Assembly (NCBI GenBank): GCA_003818205.1
Contig: RPRQ01000013.1
Span: 20,709 to 84,708 of the forward strand
From: Bacteroidales bacterium
GTDB lineage: Bacteria > Bacteroidota > Bacteroidia > Bacteroidales > Tenuifilaceae
Direction of reading: 5' to 3'
Length of the DNA: 64,000 nt
Shown here: positions 44,487-54,130 of the stretch, in pieces
How positions within the stretch are numbered: the first letter of the stretch is position 1
How the letters are laid out: every line of letters starts with the position of its first letter
Notes under the pieces: generated by a model
The model's database searches: none
Told to the model about the DNA's origin: nothing
Seen by the model: the letters and a program-made list of their open reading frames with translations, nothing else
Position numbers and translations under genes: made by a program

Positions 44487-47400
44487 TTAAGATTGGCGAG
44501 TAAGATATTTATCTATATATGAGTAAAGCTTATGGCTGTTAATTGGCTTAACAAGATATTCATTGAATCCTGATTTCTGAATTTCTTCAATCTCATTGTT
44601 CATGGCAAAAGCAGTTTGCGCAATGATTGGAATGGAAGGTTCGATTTTTCGAATTGCTAGCAAAGCATCAATCCCATTCATCTCTGGCATTTTTATATCC
44701 ATTAGGATTAAATCGATTTCCTTGGAATACTTATCGAAATAATCGATTGCTTCAAGGCCATTTTTGACCCATACCACCTGAATGCCTGTCTTTTTTAGAA
44801 TACTATTGAGCAGGTCGAAGTTAGCCTGCTCATCCTCGGCTACCATTATTTTGAATTTACTCCAATTATACGATTGCGATTCATCTTTTATGTCGGGTGA
44901 TCGCTTCACCTGATCAGGCTTCTGAAGGGAAACATCGTATGGAATAGATAGATAGAAAGTCGAACCTATATTAACTTCCGATTCCACCCAAATCTTTCCG
45001 TGAAGCAATTTTGCAAGATGGCTTGAGATGGTAAGCCCTAACCCCGCTCCGCGGTAAAGCCTAGTTTTATCATCCTCTATTTTTGTGAAACGGGTAAATA
45101 CTAAATCTTTTTTATCGGCAGGAATACCAATGCCCGTATCATTTACGTAAAACTCAATACTGTTTTCATGGGAAATGGTGTACCCAAATTTGACATACCC
45201 TTCGTATGTGAATTTTATGGCGTTGTTAATCAGGTTTGTAAGTATTTGTTTAAGCCGGAGATGATCCGTTGTTATCCAAATGCTTTTTTGGGGTGGGCTG
45301 TTGAGGGTAAGCGATAAGCTCTTATTATTTAAAAGGATGGGGTATCCTTGAAGCGAATCGTTGAGCTCAGCGAGGAATGAATTCAGCTCAAATGTGCTGT
45401 TACGAATGTCTAGCTGGTTCGACTGAATCTTAGAGAGGTCGATAATATCGTTGATTAGGTTTAGCAACGATTCGGAGTTTGAGCAGATATGCTCAATGTA
45501 TGCTTTCTTTTCATCTTCGGTAGTATCGGGCAGTTTGAGCAGGTTTGAAAAGCCAACAATTGCATTCATTGGTGTTCGGATTTCGTGGCTCATATTTGCC
45601 AGGAAAGAGGTTTTCAGCTTATTGGCTTCTTCTGCCTTCTCCTTCGCTTTCTCAAGCTCCTGCGTTCTTATCCTAACCTGCTCTTCAAGATTATTCTGGT
45701 GTTTTTCAAGCTCATCGTTCTGGACAAGAATTTTTTCGTTCTGAGCGAGTATCTCTTCGCTCTTCTGCATTAATTCGCGGTCAGCTTTTTTGAGTTCAGT
45801 AATATCGGCATCAATACCGATTAACTTTTCAACATCCCCGTTTTCGTCAAGAATAGGTGTTAATGTTGTTTGTATCCATAGTATTTCCCCTTTGCAATCC
45901 TCAACCTCGGTATCATAAACTACGCTTTTCTTGCTTGATAGACATTCCTTGAGGTAACCCTTAATGTATGGATTATTGCTGAATGACAGGATATTATCAC
46001 CATTTATTCGGATGAATTCTTCGAAGGAGTAGCCGTAGATTTTTTGAAATGCGCTGTTGAACCATTCAATGCTACCATTTTTACTATAAATGCTTATCGC
46101 ATTACTTGTTTCGCTTGTAGCAATGGATAGCTTCTTCAACTCCTTATTGGTCCGAATTAGCGATTCAGACTGGGCAGATAGCTCTTCCTGCTTTATTTCT
46201 AGTTCGGCTTGCTGCTCCTCAAGGATTGTATTCGCTTCATGGAGGTCTTTAGTTCTCTCGTCAACAATTTCCTCCAACCGGATTTTATCATGCCTTAGGT
46301 TTCGATATCGAATTCTGAAAAAAGTATAGACGCATAGAACAAATACAAGGGTTATGAAAATTATAAAAGGTGTAGTTTTCCACCATGGGGGATGAACTAC
46401 AATCCTGATGGATCTCCCTTCGTTATTCCATAAGCCGTCGTTATTTGAGGCCTTAACTCTAAATGTGTACTTTCCAGGAGGAAGCGTGGAATAGGTTACT
46501 AGCCTTCTATTGCCAACATAATTCCATTTATCTTCTAGCCCTTCCAGAATGTATGCGTATTCATTTTTTAGCGGAGAGTTATAATGAAGCGCAGCAAACT
46601 CAATGGTTATGATGAAATCTTTATACGAAAGGTTGATCTCATCGGTTTCGTTAATGGATTTTCTTAGGATGACTCGTCCATTTACTTCTTTCCCAATGGG
46701 AACCGATTTATTCAATATTTTAAAATCAGTAAATGCAATTTTAGGTTTAATAAGGTTATCCTTTATGCTATCGGGGTGAAAAATGGTGAACCCGTTTGAC
46801 CCGCCAAAAAACATCTCCCCTTTTCTATTTTTATAGTACGCTCCATAGTTGAATTCATTGCCTTGCAGCCCATCGTTTCTTTCAAAGTTAATAATTCTTT
46901 TGGTGTTAGGGTTAAATTTTGAGATGCCTTTATTTGAACTAATCCATAGGTTTCCAGAGTCATCCTCAACAAAACAGTAGGTGATATTATTAGGGAATCC
47001 GTGGTGCTTGCGATTATACCTAATAAATTTGTTATTGGCTCGATCGTACAGGTTTATACCCTCAACGGTTGCCACCCATATTCTATTGGATTTATCTTCA
47101 TAAATTGAAAGTACTCTATCGGAGCTAATACTGTTGGAATCCTTGGGGTTATTAAAAAATTGAGTAAACTCCTCGTTCGTTGGATTGAAAATATTTAATC
47201 CGCTCAGGGTTCCAACCCAGAAAGTCCCGGTATGGTCTTGAAGAACTGCTCTAACCTGATTGTCGGTTAGCCCTTTTGGGTTTCCTGCTTGTTTTTGATA
47301 GCTGGTAAATTGGTTTTTTAGCCTATCGTATTTATTTAGCCCCCCATTCTCAGTCCCTACCCATAGCTCTCCATTTCGATCTTGATATAAAATGTTAACT

Positions 47401-48827
47401 CGGTTATCGGAAATGCTACTGGGCGATAATGGGTCATGTAAAAATCGGGTAAAGTTTTTTCTTGAATAATCGTATTTATTTAATCCCTTATCGGTGCCAA
47501 CCCACAGGTTGCCGTATTTATCCTTCAGAATAGCAGAAACCCTGTTACTACTGATGCTTTTTTTGTCATTGGGATTGTGCTTTAAGGCTGAAAACGTATT
47601 ATCCTTTCGATTGAAAAGGTTTAATCCTCCGCTGCTTGTTCCGACCCAGATAGCTAAGCCCTCATTTCCTGATTCTTCACAGAATGATCGTATAACATTG
47701 TCATTTAAGCTGGCTGGATCATTCGGGACATTTCGATAAGTTTTAAACCCTTTGGGAATAGACTCAAACCACCCCAAACCGCTCGTATTCGTTCCGATCC
47801 ACATGGTCCCCGATAAATCTTCGGATATCGATATTATATCGTTCTCCTTTATGCTAAACGGATTTTTATTATCACTGTAAAAGCATATGAAATTTCCTGT
47901 TTTGCTATTATAAAGGTTTAAGCCGGCCTCGGTGCCAATCCACAACCGGTTAAAGCGATCCTCGAATAAACAGTTAATTTTATTATTGCTAATACTTGTG
48001 GGAATATGAGGGTTATGAAAATGCTTTGAAATATGCCCCATTATTGTATCGTACTGATTTAGGCCATAATCTGTTCCAACCCACAATCGGCCTGTATGAT
48101 CGATGAGAATGCAGTTGATGGTATTTTTTAAAATTGAGTTTGAGTCTTTAGCCCGAGATCGAAACCTCATAAAGGTTTGTTTTACTGGATCGAATAGATT
48201 CAGGCCATCCTTTGTACCCACCCATAATTTACCGTTACTATCCTCTTGAATTGATGTAACGAAGTCGTTGCTGAGGCTTTTTTTATCATCAGGAATATTT
48301 CTATAAGCGGTAAATTTTTTCTGGCTACGATCAAACATATTCAAACCTACTCCTATAGTACCTAACCATAGAGCACCGTTTTGTGATTCGGTAATGCAGG
48401 TAACGGTATTATTGCTTATTGATCCTTTATTTGAAGTGTCAATCCGAAAGGTAATAAAACTCTCCGTTGAATGATCGTACCTATTTAACCCCCCGTAGTA
48501 TGTTCCAACCCATATATAGCCTTCTCGATCCTCATAAATCGAAATCGCTTGCTTGTCGCTAATTGCTCCTGAAATTCCAATTTCATTTCTAAAAACCTTG
48601 AAATCATACCCATTGTACATGTTAAGACCGTCCTGTGTTCCAAACCACATGAAACCTTTTCGGTCTTGCATTATACAGTACACCCTGCTTTGAGAAAGGC
48701 CGTCCTCAATGGTTAAGCTCTCAAAACGAAAAGGAATATTTTGGGCAATAACCCTATTGGATGATAGAAATAGTGAAGATATAAAAAGAAAAAATAGTAG
48801 TTGCTTTCTAACAAATGGGGTTTGCAT
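44487..48827 (-). CDS. Hybrid sensor kinase: Reg_prop propellers, Y_Y_Y, PAS, HisKA, HATPase, receiver
   Basis: This is a protein of about 1446 residues. The ATG at 48827 gives a clean signal peptide (MQTPFVRK... ending near RVIAQ); an ATG at 48866 adds 13 residues. About 14 Reg_prop units follow (GFMWFGTQDGLNMYNG, KLWVGTKDGLNLFD, GELWVGTENGGLNKYD), then Y_Y_Y (YILEGLEDKWNYVG), a transmembrane helix, coiled coil, PAS (ISIYSKNGSIEWFNSAF), a second coiled coil, HisKA (MSHEIRTPMNAIVGFSNLL), HATPase and a terminal receiver (LILMDIKMPEMNGIDAL). Like the gene at 19887-24173 it lacks a DNA-binding output domain, and the two are clearly paralogues. No substrate-utilisation genes are adjacent. Confidence 0.9.
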   Translation of the reverse strand: MQTPFVRKQLLFFLFISSLFLSSNRVIAQNIPFRFESLTIEDGLSQSRVYCIMQDRKGFMWFGTQDGLNMYNGYDFKVFRNEIGISGAISDKQAISIYEDREGYIWVGTYYGGLNRYDHSTESFITFRIDTSNKGSISNNTVTCITESQNGALWLGTIGVGLNMFDRSQKKFTAYRNIPDDKKSLSNDFVTSIQEDSNGKLWVGTKDGLNLFDPVKQTFMRFRSRAKDSNSILKNTINCILIDHTGRLWVGTDYGLNQYDTIMGHISKHFHNPHIPTSISNNKINCLFEDRFNRLWIGTEAGLNLYNSKTGNFICFYSDNKNPFSIKENDIISISEDLSGTMWIGTNTSGLGWFESIPKGFKTYRNVPNDPASLNDNVIRSFCEESGNEGLAIWVGTSSGGLNLFNRKDNTFSALKHNPNDKKSISSNRVSAILKDKYGNLWVGTDKGLNKYDYSRKNFTRFLHDPLSPSSISDNRVNILYQDRNGELWVGTENGGLNKYDRLKNQFTSYQKQAGNPKGLTDNQVRAVLQDHTGTFWVGTLSGLNIFNPTNEEFTQFFNNPKDSNSISSDRVLSIYEDKSNRIWVATVEGINLYDRANNKFIRYNRKHHGFPNNITYCFVEDDSGNLWISSNKGISKFNPNTKRIINFERNDGLQGNEFNYGAYYKNRKGEMFFGGSNGFTIFHPDSIKDNLIKPKIAFTDFKILNKSVPIGKEVNGRVILRKSINETDEINLSYKDFIITIEFAALHYNSPLKNEYAYILEGLEDKWNYVGNRRLVTYSTLPPGKYTFRVKASNNDGLWNNEGRSIRIVVHPPWWKTTPFIIFITLVFVLCVYTFFRIRYRNLRHDKIRLEEIVDERTKDLHEANTILEEQQAELEIKQEELSAQSESLIRTNKELKKLSIATSETSNAISIYSKNGSIEWFNSAFQKIYGYSFEEFIRINGDNILSFSNNPYIKGYLKECLSSKKSVVYDTEVEDCKGEILWIQTTLTPILDENGDVEKLIGIDADITELKKADRELMQKSEEILAQNEKILVQNDELEKHQNNLEEQVRIRTQELEKAKEKAEEANKLKTSFLANMSHEIRTPMNAIVGFSNLLKLPDTTEDEKKAYIEHICSNSESLLNLINDIIDLSKIQSNQLDIRNSTFELNSFLAELNDSLQGYPILLNNKSLSLTLNSPPQKSIWITTDHLRLKQILTNLINNAIKFTYEGYVKFGYTISHENSIEFYVNDTGIGIPADKKDLVFTRFTKIEDDKTRLYRGAGLGLTISSHLAKLLHGKIWVESEVNIGSTFYLSIPYDVSLQKPDQVKRSPDIKDESQSYNWSKFKIMVAEDEQANFDLLNSILKKTGIQVVWVKNGLEAIDYFDKYSKEIDLILMDIKMPEMNGIDALLAIRKIEPSIPIIAQTAFAMNNEIEEIQKSGFNEYLVKPINSHKLYSYIDKYLTRQS

Positions 48828-49015
48828 AGCGATAGCATTTTTATAGCTACAGATTTGAAATGCCATTAAACGATCATTAATAGATTCCTTTTTTAATAAA
48901 ATGGTGGTTTAAATGGTTGGGGAATTTCGCAATTCAATCGGTGTCAATTTAATAAATAAGTGTTAAGGCAAGCACATTTATTATAAAGAATTATTGGTGA
49001 TATTCCTCATCATAG

Positions 49016-49182
49016 CTATTCAGCAGTAATGGAATTGAACAAAAGAGGCTGTCTAATAAGTCGAAAAAGTTTAACTTCGTTGAGCCCTACGAGGGAAGAA
49101 TGCGAGTAACAGTCTTTATCGTTGTAGTTTACATTTGCCCATAAAAGAAAATGGTTACCTGAAAATGTACCTGAGTAGTTGC
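49016..49182. repeat. Intergenic repeat shared with 60913-61084 (copy A)
   Basis: It starts CTATTCAGCAGTAATGGAAT and continues with GCGAGTAACAG, TACATTTGCCCATAAAAGAA and ATGGTTACCTGAAAATGTAC before CTGAGTAGTTGCG. The same blocks occur in the same order in copy B. The middle differs: here GAGGCTGTCTAATAAGTCG. There is no coding sequence. Confidence 0.65.
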
Positions 49183-49252
49183 GATGTATAAAAAATGGCA
49201 TAACAATGCAGCAAAGCTAATTTTTCTTCGTCCTTTTGATAATAAAAAAAGT

Positions 49253-49459
49253 GTAACTATTCACCACGGAGACACGGAGAGCACGGAGAACCACAACTTG
49301 TCCCGATGTATCGGGAGAGGCACTTATAAAAAAACGACTGAGTTTCAAAATGCAAAAGAATCACTAACACGAAAAACATAAATATTTTCTCTGTGGAACT
49401 CTGTGTTCTCCGTGTCTCCGTGGTTTATATTTCATTTCATAGTATTGCTGAATAGTTAC
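49253..49459. repeat. 207-base element with 11-base terminal inverted repeats and ACGGAGACACGG arms
   Basis: The termini are GTAACTATTCA (49253-49263) and its perfect complement TGAATAGTTAC (49449-49459). Just inside, ACCACGGAGACACGGAGA (49263-49280) and its perfect complement at 49407-49424 form a second 18-base pair. The element could fold into one large hairpin. The 629-base gap 48867-49495 holds only this element and the repeat before it. Confidence 0.65.
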
Positions 49460-49495
49460 AAAAAAGTTAATAGAACAATTTAAATCGAAAAGAAT

Positions 49496-50188
49496 ATGAA
49501 AAAATCATTTTTTACATTAGCTGTTTGTTTAGGCATTGGCTTAAGTTCAATACTTCCAAGCAAACTTTACGCTCAGATTAGTATTCCTGATATTACTGGT
49601 GTTAAAGAGGTTTCGCTTAATTTAGCGTGCAAAGTAACCCTAATTCAAGGTGATAAGCCGTTACTTTCCATAACTGGCGATGAAGATGTGTTAGAGGATC
49701 TTAAAGTTAGCGTACGAGGCGATGAACTTATCATTCGCAACAATAATCATCATCAGCATAAGAGTGATGTATCAATTACAATAACACTTCCTGATTTGAA
49801 AGAGATTTCTTTAGGCGGAGTTGTAGATATTACAACACCCAATCAGATCAAGTTTGATAATTTAAAAGTCGAAGTTGGTGGTGTGGCTAATCTAGATTTA
49901 AATATTAAAACAAAAGCATTTGAGCTCGATGCAAGTGGCGTTTTATCAGGCAATATTATCGGCGAAACCAAGGATCTTAAAATCGAGATTAGCGGAGTAG
50001 GCAAGCTGGACGCTTCGGAGTTTAAATCCGAGAATTGTGATGTTGATGTTAGCGGAATTGCTAAAGCTGTAGTTTACGCCGTTGAACAGCTGGATGCCTC
50101 TGTTTCGGGTTTAGGGAAAATCAGCTATGTTGGACGTCCAATTATTAATAGAAGCTGCTCGGGTTTTGGGTGGATAAGCAGGCTGTAA
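49496..50188 (+). CDS. DUF2807 (head GIN domain) exported protein
   Basis: This 230-residue periplasmic or outer-membrane-associated protein has a signal peptide ending near KLYAQ. The rest is the DUF2807 right-handed beta-helix: VSLNLACKVTLIQGDKPLLS, ELIIRNNNHH, ITITLPDLKEISLGG, then repeated turns such as ASGVLSGNI, ISGVGKLDASEF and VSGLGKISYVGRP. The length is typical. Its function is unknown in the family. It is a single gene, convergent with a GH20-like gene and separated from it by a strong hairpin. Confidence 0.9.
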   Translation: MKKSFFTLAVCLGIGLSSILPSKLYAQISIPDITGVKEVSLNLACKVTLIQGDKPLLSITGDEDVLEDLKVSVRGDELIIRNNNHHQHKSDVSITITLPDLKEISLGGVVDITTPNQIKFDNLKVEVGGVANLDLNIKTKAFELDASGVLSGNIIGETKDLKIEISGVGKLDASEFKSENCDVDVSGIAKAVVYAVEQLDASVSGLGKISYVGRPIINRSCSGFGWISRL

Positions 50189-50214
50189 TCAGTTACTTAT
50201 ATCTGATAACTTTT

Positions 50215-50254
50215 AATCGGCACAGCAGAGTCAACCTCCTCTGCTGTGCCGATT
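50215..50254. terminator. Bidirectional hairpin terminator
   Basis: AATCGGCACAGCAGAG and its perfect complement CTCTGCTGTGCCGATT enclose an 8-base loop between convergent genes. T/A tracts lie on both sides, so it can serve both transcripts. Confidence 0.8.
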
Positions 50255-50282
50255 TGTTATTATAAATGGTTTACAAACCATC

Positions 50283-51356
50283 TTATTTTATTAAATCTTC
50301 GAATATTAAGAAGAACTCCTTTGTGGAATACTTTAATTTTTTGTCATCGACAAAACCGTCCATAAAACCCTCGGCGCTGCCCCAATCGGTAACGATAATC
50401 CCCTGAAAGTTCTCTCTCATTTCAGGTGTTGATTCTTTTCGGAATCTTATCATATCCTGGGTTTGCATTTTGGATACCTTATGCTGATTCCAAGGGCATG
50501 TAGCCACCTTAAACCCTTTCATGGCAAAGTAAACAGCAGTTTTATCGGGTCTTTCGTAGTGCCAGTCGCATATAAAAACATCCTTGGGGATAAGGTCAAT
50601 TGCTCGATGGGTATTGTTCATGCTTGCCTCCCACATACCCAAACCGCTAGTTTTACCATCTAAAAGTCTATCGCCCCACATCCAGAGCTTTCGGTTTTTT
50701 ATTGCAAGATGGTTTCTGATTCGGGTAACTTCACCAGCATATAATTCTGCTTTATCGAGACCCCCACAGCGCGAGCAGCTATCTTCACCGATATAAAAAA
50801 CCTCATCAAGCCCTGCATGAAAATCATTGGCTTCAAATGCATCCATTAGCTCATCAACCAATTCAAATACTACTTTATGTATACCTGGATGCAATGGACA
50901 ATAGCTTTTGCAGTACAACCCATCGCTATTGGGCCATTCATATTTTTCGGGCATCTTTACCCATGGCGTTTCATCAAATTCAGGATAGACCCTTAGCAGG
51001 TTTAAAACATTCTTGTCCCACGATTGATGCCCTAAAAGGTTTATCTGAGGTACGATTTTGATACCCTGCTTTTTGCAAACGGCAACCAGTTTTTTTACAT
51101 CTGTTTCCGATAGGGCAACGGAATCACGAAGTTCAGGGTGTAATTTATACTGATAGTTATAATCAACCCTTAGGATTAATACATTAATTTTTCTAGGGAC
51201 CAGCTCTTTTTCAATGAATGTATTAAACCGTTCAACTGATTGTGGCAGTGGAGCCGCGATGCTGAAGCCTCTTACAGGCATTAGACTATCAATATTTGCT
51301 TGTGCAAATAGGTTGAATGGAAGGGTGAAAAGCATTAAAGAGGTAAGTAGTTTCAT
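50283..51356 (-). CDS. Exported GH20-like (beta-N-acetylhexosaminidase-type) glycoside hydrolase
   Basis: This 357-residue protein has a signal peptide ending near NLFAQ. It has a TIM-barrel pattern resembling glycoside hydrolase family 20: VLILRVDYNYQY, IKIVPQINLLGHQSW, YCPLHPGIHKVVFELVDELM, and the acid/base pair Asp184-Glu185 in FHAGLDEVFYIG, equivalent to the H-x-G-G-D-E motif. Later come MWGDRLL and a tryptophan-containing VTDWGSAEGF. It lacks the separate N-terminal GH20b domain of larger hexosaminidases. The likely role is removing N-acetylhexosamine from a glycan in the periplasm; the substrate is unproven. It is a single gene. Confidence 0.75.
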   Translation of the reverse strand: MKLLTSLMLFTLPFNLFAQANIDSLMPVRGFSIAAPLPQSVERFNTFIEKELVPRKINVLILRVDYNYQYKLHPELRDSVALSETDVKKLVAVCKKQGIKIVPQINLLGHQSWDKNVLNLLRVYPEFDETPWVKMPEKYEWPNSDGLYCKSYCPLHPGIHKVVFELVDELMDAFEANDFHAGLDEVFYIGEDSCSRCGGLDKAELYAGEVTRIRNHLAIKNRKLWMWGDRLLDGKTSGLGMWEASMNNTHRAIDLIPKDVFICDWHYERPDKTAVYFAMKGFKVATCPWNQHKVSKMQTQDMIRFRKESTPEMRENFQGIIVTDWGSAEGFMDGFVDDKKLKYSTKEFFLIFEDLIK

Positions 51357-51454
51357 AATCCTTAATATTAAGTTTTTATAAAATGGTTAATCAATACATT
51401 TTTACGAAAAGTAAATAATCTAACCAGATTACCAAAATCGTAATAAATATAACA

Positions 51455-52669
51455 CTATTTCAAACTCCCAGCTACAAACCCTGTTGTCCAAGCAGCTTGC
51501 AAATTGTATCCACCTGTAATAGCGTCAATATCTAAAACCTCTCCTGCAAAGTAGAGGTTTTTGCAAACTTTGCTTTGCATTGTATTTAAATCAACGCTTT
51601 GCAAACTCACACCACCACAGGTTACAAATTCCTCTCTAAATGTTGATTTACCTTTTACTGAATATTCATCATTTGTTAAAACGGTACTCATCTTGTTAAT
51701 TCCTTTTTTCCCAATTTCGCCCCATTTTTTGCTTAATGGTAAGTCAATTTTATCTAAAAGGAATAACCATAACCTTTCGGATAAGGCATAAGGCCTGATA
51801 TTGGCTAATATTTTATTAGAATGTTCATTGACAATCCCATTCAGGTTGTTTATTACAATTTCGTTATTCTGTTCATTCGCCCAGTTAACCTGAATCTTGA
51901 AGTTATACTCCAATTTGCTCAGTTCCCTTGCTCCGAACGATGATAACTTTAGGATGGCAGGACCGCTCATTCCCCAATGGGTGATAAGCAATGGACCATC
52001 TGTTTTTATCTTTGTTCCTTGGATGCTTACCTGAGTTTTTTCAACAACAATTCCCATCAATTGGGTAATTGGTTCGGATGGCATATGGAATGTGAATAGT
52101 GATGGAACAGGGCTTTCAATCTTATGATTTAATGCCTCAAGCCATTTCAACCCATCCAATTTGGGTGAGCCACCCGTTGTGACTATAACCTTATCAAAAA
52201 TTGCAGGTTTATGCTCATCGCCAATAAACAATAATTCTAGTCGGTCATTGATGGGATCAATCGCTTTCACGCCGCATCCAGTTGCTATATCAATATGAAG
52301 CCTTTTTGTCTCTTTCAAAAAACAATCGATAATGCTCTGCGAATTCTGCGATACAGGAAAAACGCAATTATCGCTTTGGGTAACTAACGGAACGCCTCTG
52401 GATTCAAACCATCGAATGGTATCTTTATTGCTAAAAGCATGAAATGCTTTTTTTAGACTGCGCCCGCCTCTTGGATAGGCATTGCAAAGCTCATCAATAG
52501 TGCTGCAACCATTGGTTAAATTGCACCTTCCACCGCCAGACACTTTTACTTTTGAAAGGACTTTATGCGATTTCTCAAATATAACAACTTTGGCATCGGG
52601 ATAATTCTCCTTTGCAGCAATTGCAGCAAAAAAACCTGCGGCACCTCCACCAATTATTCCAACTTTCAT
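51455..52669 (-). CDS. HI0933/YhiN-family flavoprotein
   Basis: This is an FAD-dependent oxidoreductase of about 404 residues. KVGIIGGGAAGFFAAIAA is the N-terminal FAD-binding Rossmann motif, followed by KVLSKVKVSGGGRCNLTN, the hallmark of this family. VIVTTGGSPKLDG lies mid-protein, and VCKNLYFAGEVLDIDAITGGYNLQ is the C-terminal FAD contact. The reaction is not established for most members; some are labelled aminoacetone oxidase. The ATG at 52669 was chosen since the frame three codons upstream begins with TTG. A TATCTTTG -7 box (minus strand, 52692-52699) precedes it. Confidence 0.88.
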   Translation of the reverse strand: MKVGIIGGGAAGFFAAIAAKENYPDAKVVIFEKSHKVLSKVKVSGGGRCNLTNGCSTIDELCNAYPRGGRSLKKAFHAFSNKDTIRWFESRGVPLVTQSDNCVFPVSQNSQSIIDCFLKETKRLHIDIATGCGVKAIDPINDRLELLFIGDEHKPAIFDKVIVTTGGSPKLDGLKWLEALNHKIESPVPSLFTFHMPSEPITQLMGIVVEKTQVSIQGTKIKTDGPLLITHWGMSGPAILKLSSFGARELSKLEYNFKIQVNWANEQNNEIVINNLNGIVNEHSNKILANIRPYALSERLWLFLLDKIDLPLSKKWGEIGKKGINKMSTVLTNDEYSVKGKSTFREEFVTCGGVSLQSVDLNTMQSKVCKNLYFAGEVLDIDAITGGYNLQAAWTTGFVAGSLK

Positions 52670-52691
52670 TTTATCCAACGCTTTTAAACTT

Positions 52692-52699
52692 CAAAGATA
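52692..52699 (-). promoter_or_regulatory. -7 box for the HI0933-family gene
   Basis: TATCTTTG on the minus strand matches TAnnTTTG and lies 23 bases before the ATG at 52669. No clear -33 element was found. Confidence 0.4.
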
Positions 52700-52819
52700 G
52701 CTCGAAGTAAGTTTCTAAAATAATTAGGTGAAACAAAATCTTTACATGTATTTTGTTTTTTGGTCATGGTCAGAAAAGCATTACTTTTGAATTTCTAAAT
52801 AGACAACTAAAGAACCATT

Positions 52820-52910
52820 ATTTGCCACTAAGACACAAAGTCACCAACTTAGATATGTCTTATTTATTAATCTTTGTGAACCTTTGAGCCTTCGGGTCTT
52901 TGTGGCAAAT
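52820..52910. repeat. Inverted repeat ATTTGCCAC/GTGGCAAAT with ACAAAG units
   Basis: ATTTGCCAC (52820-52828) is matched by GTGGCAAAT (52902-52910), with AAGACACAAAG and GGTCTTTGTGG extending the similarity inward. It resembles the CGCAAAG-type arms at 26640-26700 and lies directly before the TTG-start methyltransferase gene. Confidence 0.5.
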
Positions 52911-52933
52911 TTATTACCTTAAAAAAACAGACA

Positions 52934-54100
52934 TTGGAAAAATTTGAGATAATAGCAACAACCATATTCGGGCTTGAGGAGGTGCTTGCTGCTGAACTGA
53001 AGGAGATTGGGGCAACCAATATTGAGATATTAAGCCGAGCAGTAAAATTCAAGGGCGATAAGGCGATGCTCTACAAGTGTAATCTTCTTTTACGGACAGC
53101 AGTTAAGGTTTTGATGCCTATAAAAACTTTTTTTGCTGCCAATGAGCAGCAGCTATATGATAATATCAAGAAGATTGATTGGAATGACTATTTCAGCTAC
53201 AATAGAACCTTTGCCATTGATGGAAGTACGTATAGCGAAGTATTCACACACTCCAAATTTGTTGCCTTAAAATCGAAGGATGCCATAGCCGACCAATTTC
53301 GTGAGAAGTATAGCATACGACCATCCGTTGATCCTGTGAACCCTCATATCCGAATCAATGTGCACATCAACGACAGAACGGTTGTTGTCTCAATCGATAG
53401 TTCGGGCGCACCATTGAGCAAAAGGAATTATAGGCTTGCATTAACCGATGCTCCGATAAACGAGACTCTTGCTGCAGGGATTATTCTACTCTCGGGATGG
53501 GATAGAAAGTGCGATTTTATCGACCCGATGTGTGGCTCGGGAACATTTCCCATTGAAGCGGCTTTAATTGCTAATAACATCCCATCAGGTCGAAACCGTA
53601 AGTTTGGATTCGAGACATGGGGAAACTACGATGAGGATATTTGGAATGAGGTTAAGGCCGAGGCTGATTCAAGGATTATCAATTCTGAAGTAAAGATATT
53701 TGCTCAGGATATTGATAATCAGGCAATCGATATAGCATTTGCAAATGCTAAGCGGGCAGGGGTACAGGATTTAATTACATTCGATAAAATCGATTTTTTC
53801 CACTCATCACATGATACAGGAAGCGGTATTGTTGTAATGAATCCTCCTTACGGTGAGCGGTTGCAGGTTGATGAGATTACCAATTTCTATCAGGATATGG
53901 GTTCGAGGCTAAAGCATTTTTATCAGGGCTGCGATGCTTGGATTATCAGCTCAAATTACCAAGCGCTTAAGAACTTTGGTTTAAGGACATCTCGGAAAAT
54001 AAAACTATTCAACGGACCGCTTGAGTGCCGTTTGCAGAAGTATGAACTGTATCAGGGGAGCAAGAAGGCAAGCAAAATAGAAACTAATTCTGCCGAATAG
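52934..54100 (+). CDS. THUMP-domain 23S rRNA guanine methyltransferase (RlmL N-terminal type)
   Basis: This 388-residue SAM-dependent RNA methyltransferase resembles the first half of E. coli RlmKL (N2-guanine methylation of 23S rRNA G2445) but lacks the RlmK half. It has an N-terminal ferredoxin-like region and THUMP domain (about 1-155), then a UPF0020 methyltransferase domain with FIDPMCGSGTFPIEAAL (SAM loop), IFAQDIDNQAIDIAFANAK, and catalytic VVMNPPYGERL. The open frame has no ATG near the conserved start EKFEIIATTIFGLEE; the codon there is TTG at 52934, so TTG initiation is inferred. It is a single gene. Confidence 0.88.
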   Translation: MEKFEIIATTIFGLEEVLAAELKEIGATNIEILSRAVKFKGDKAMLYKCNLLLRTAVKVLMPIKTFFAANEQQLYDNIKKIDWNDYFSYNRTFAIDGSTYSEVFTHSKFVALKSKDAIADQFREKYSIRPSVDPVNPHIRINVHINDRTVVVSIDSSGAPLSKRNYRLALTDAPINETLAAGIILLSGWDRKCDFIDPMCGSGTFPIEAALIANNIPSGRNRKFGFETWGNYDEDIWNEVKAEADSRIINSEVKIFAQDIDNQAIDIAFANAKRAGVQDLITFDKIDFFHSSHDTGSGIVVMNPPYGERLQVDEITNFYQDMGSRLKHFYQGCDAWIISSNYQALKNFGLRTSRKIKLFNGPLECRLQKYELYQGSKKASKIETNSAE

Positions 54101-54130
54101 ACTAGTGAATTCTACAGGAACTATATTGAA

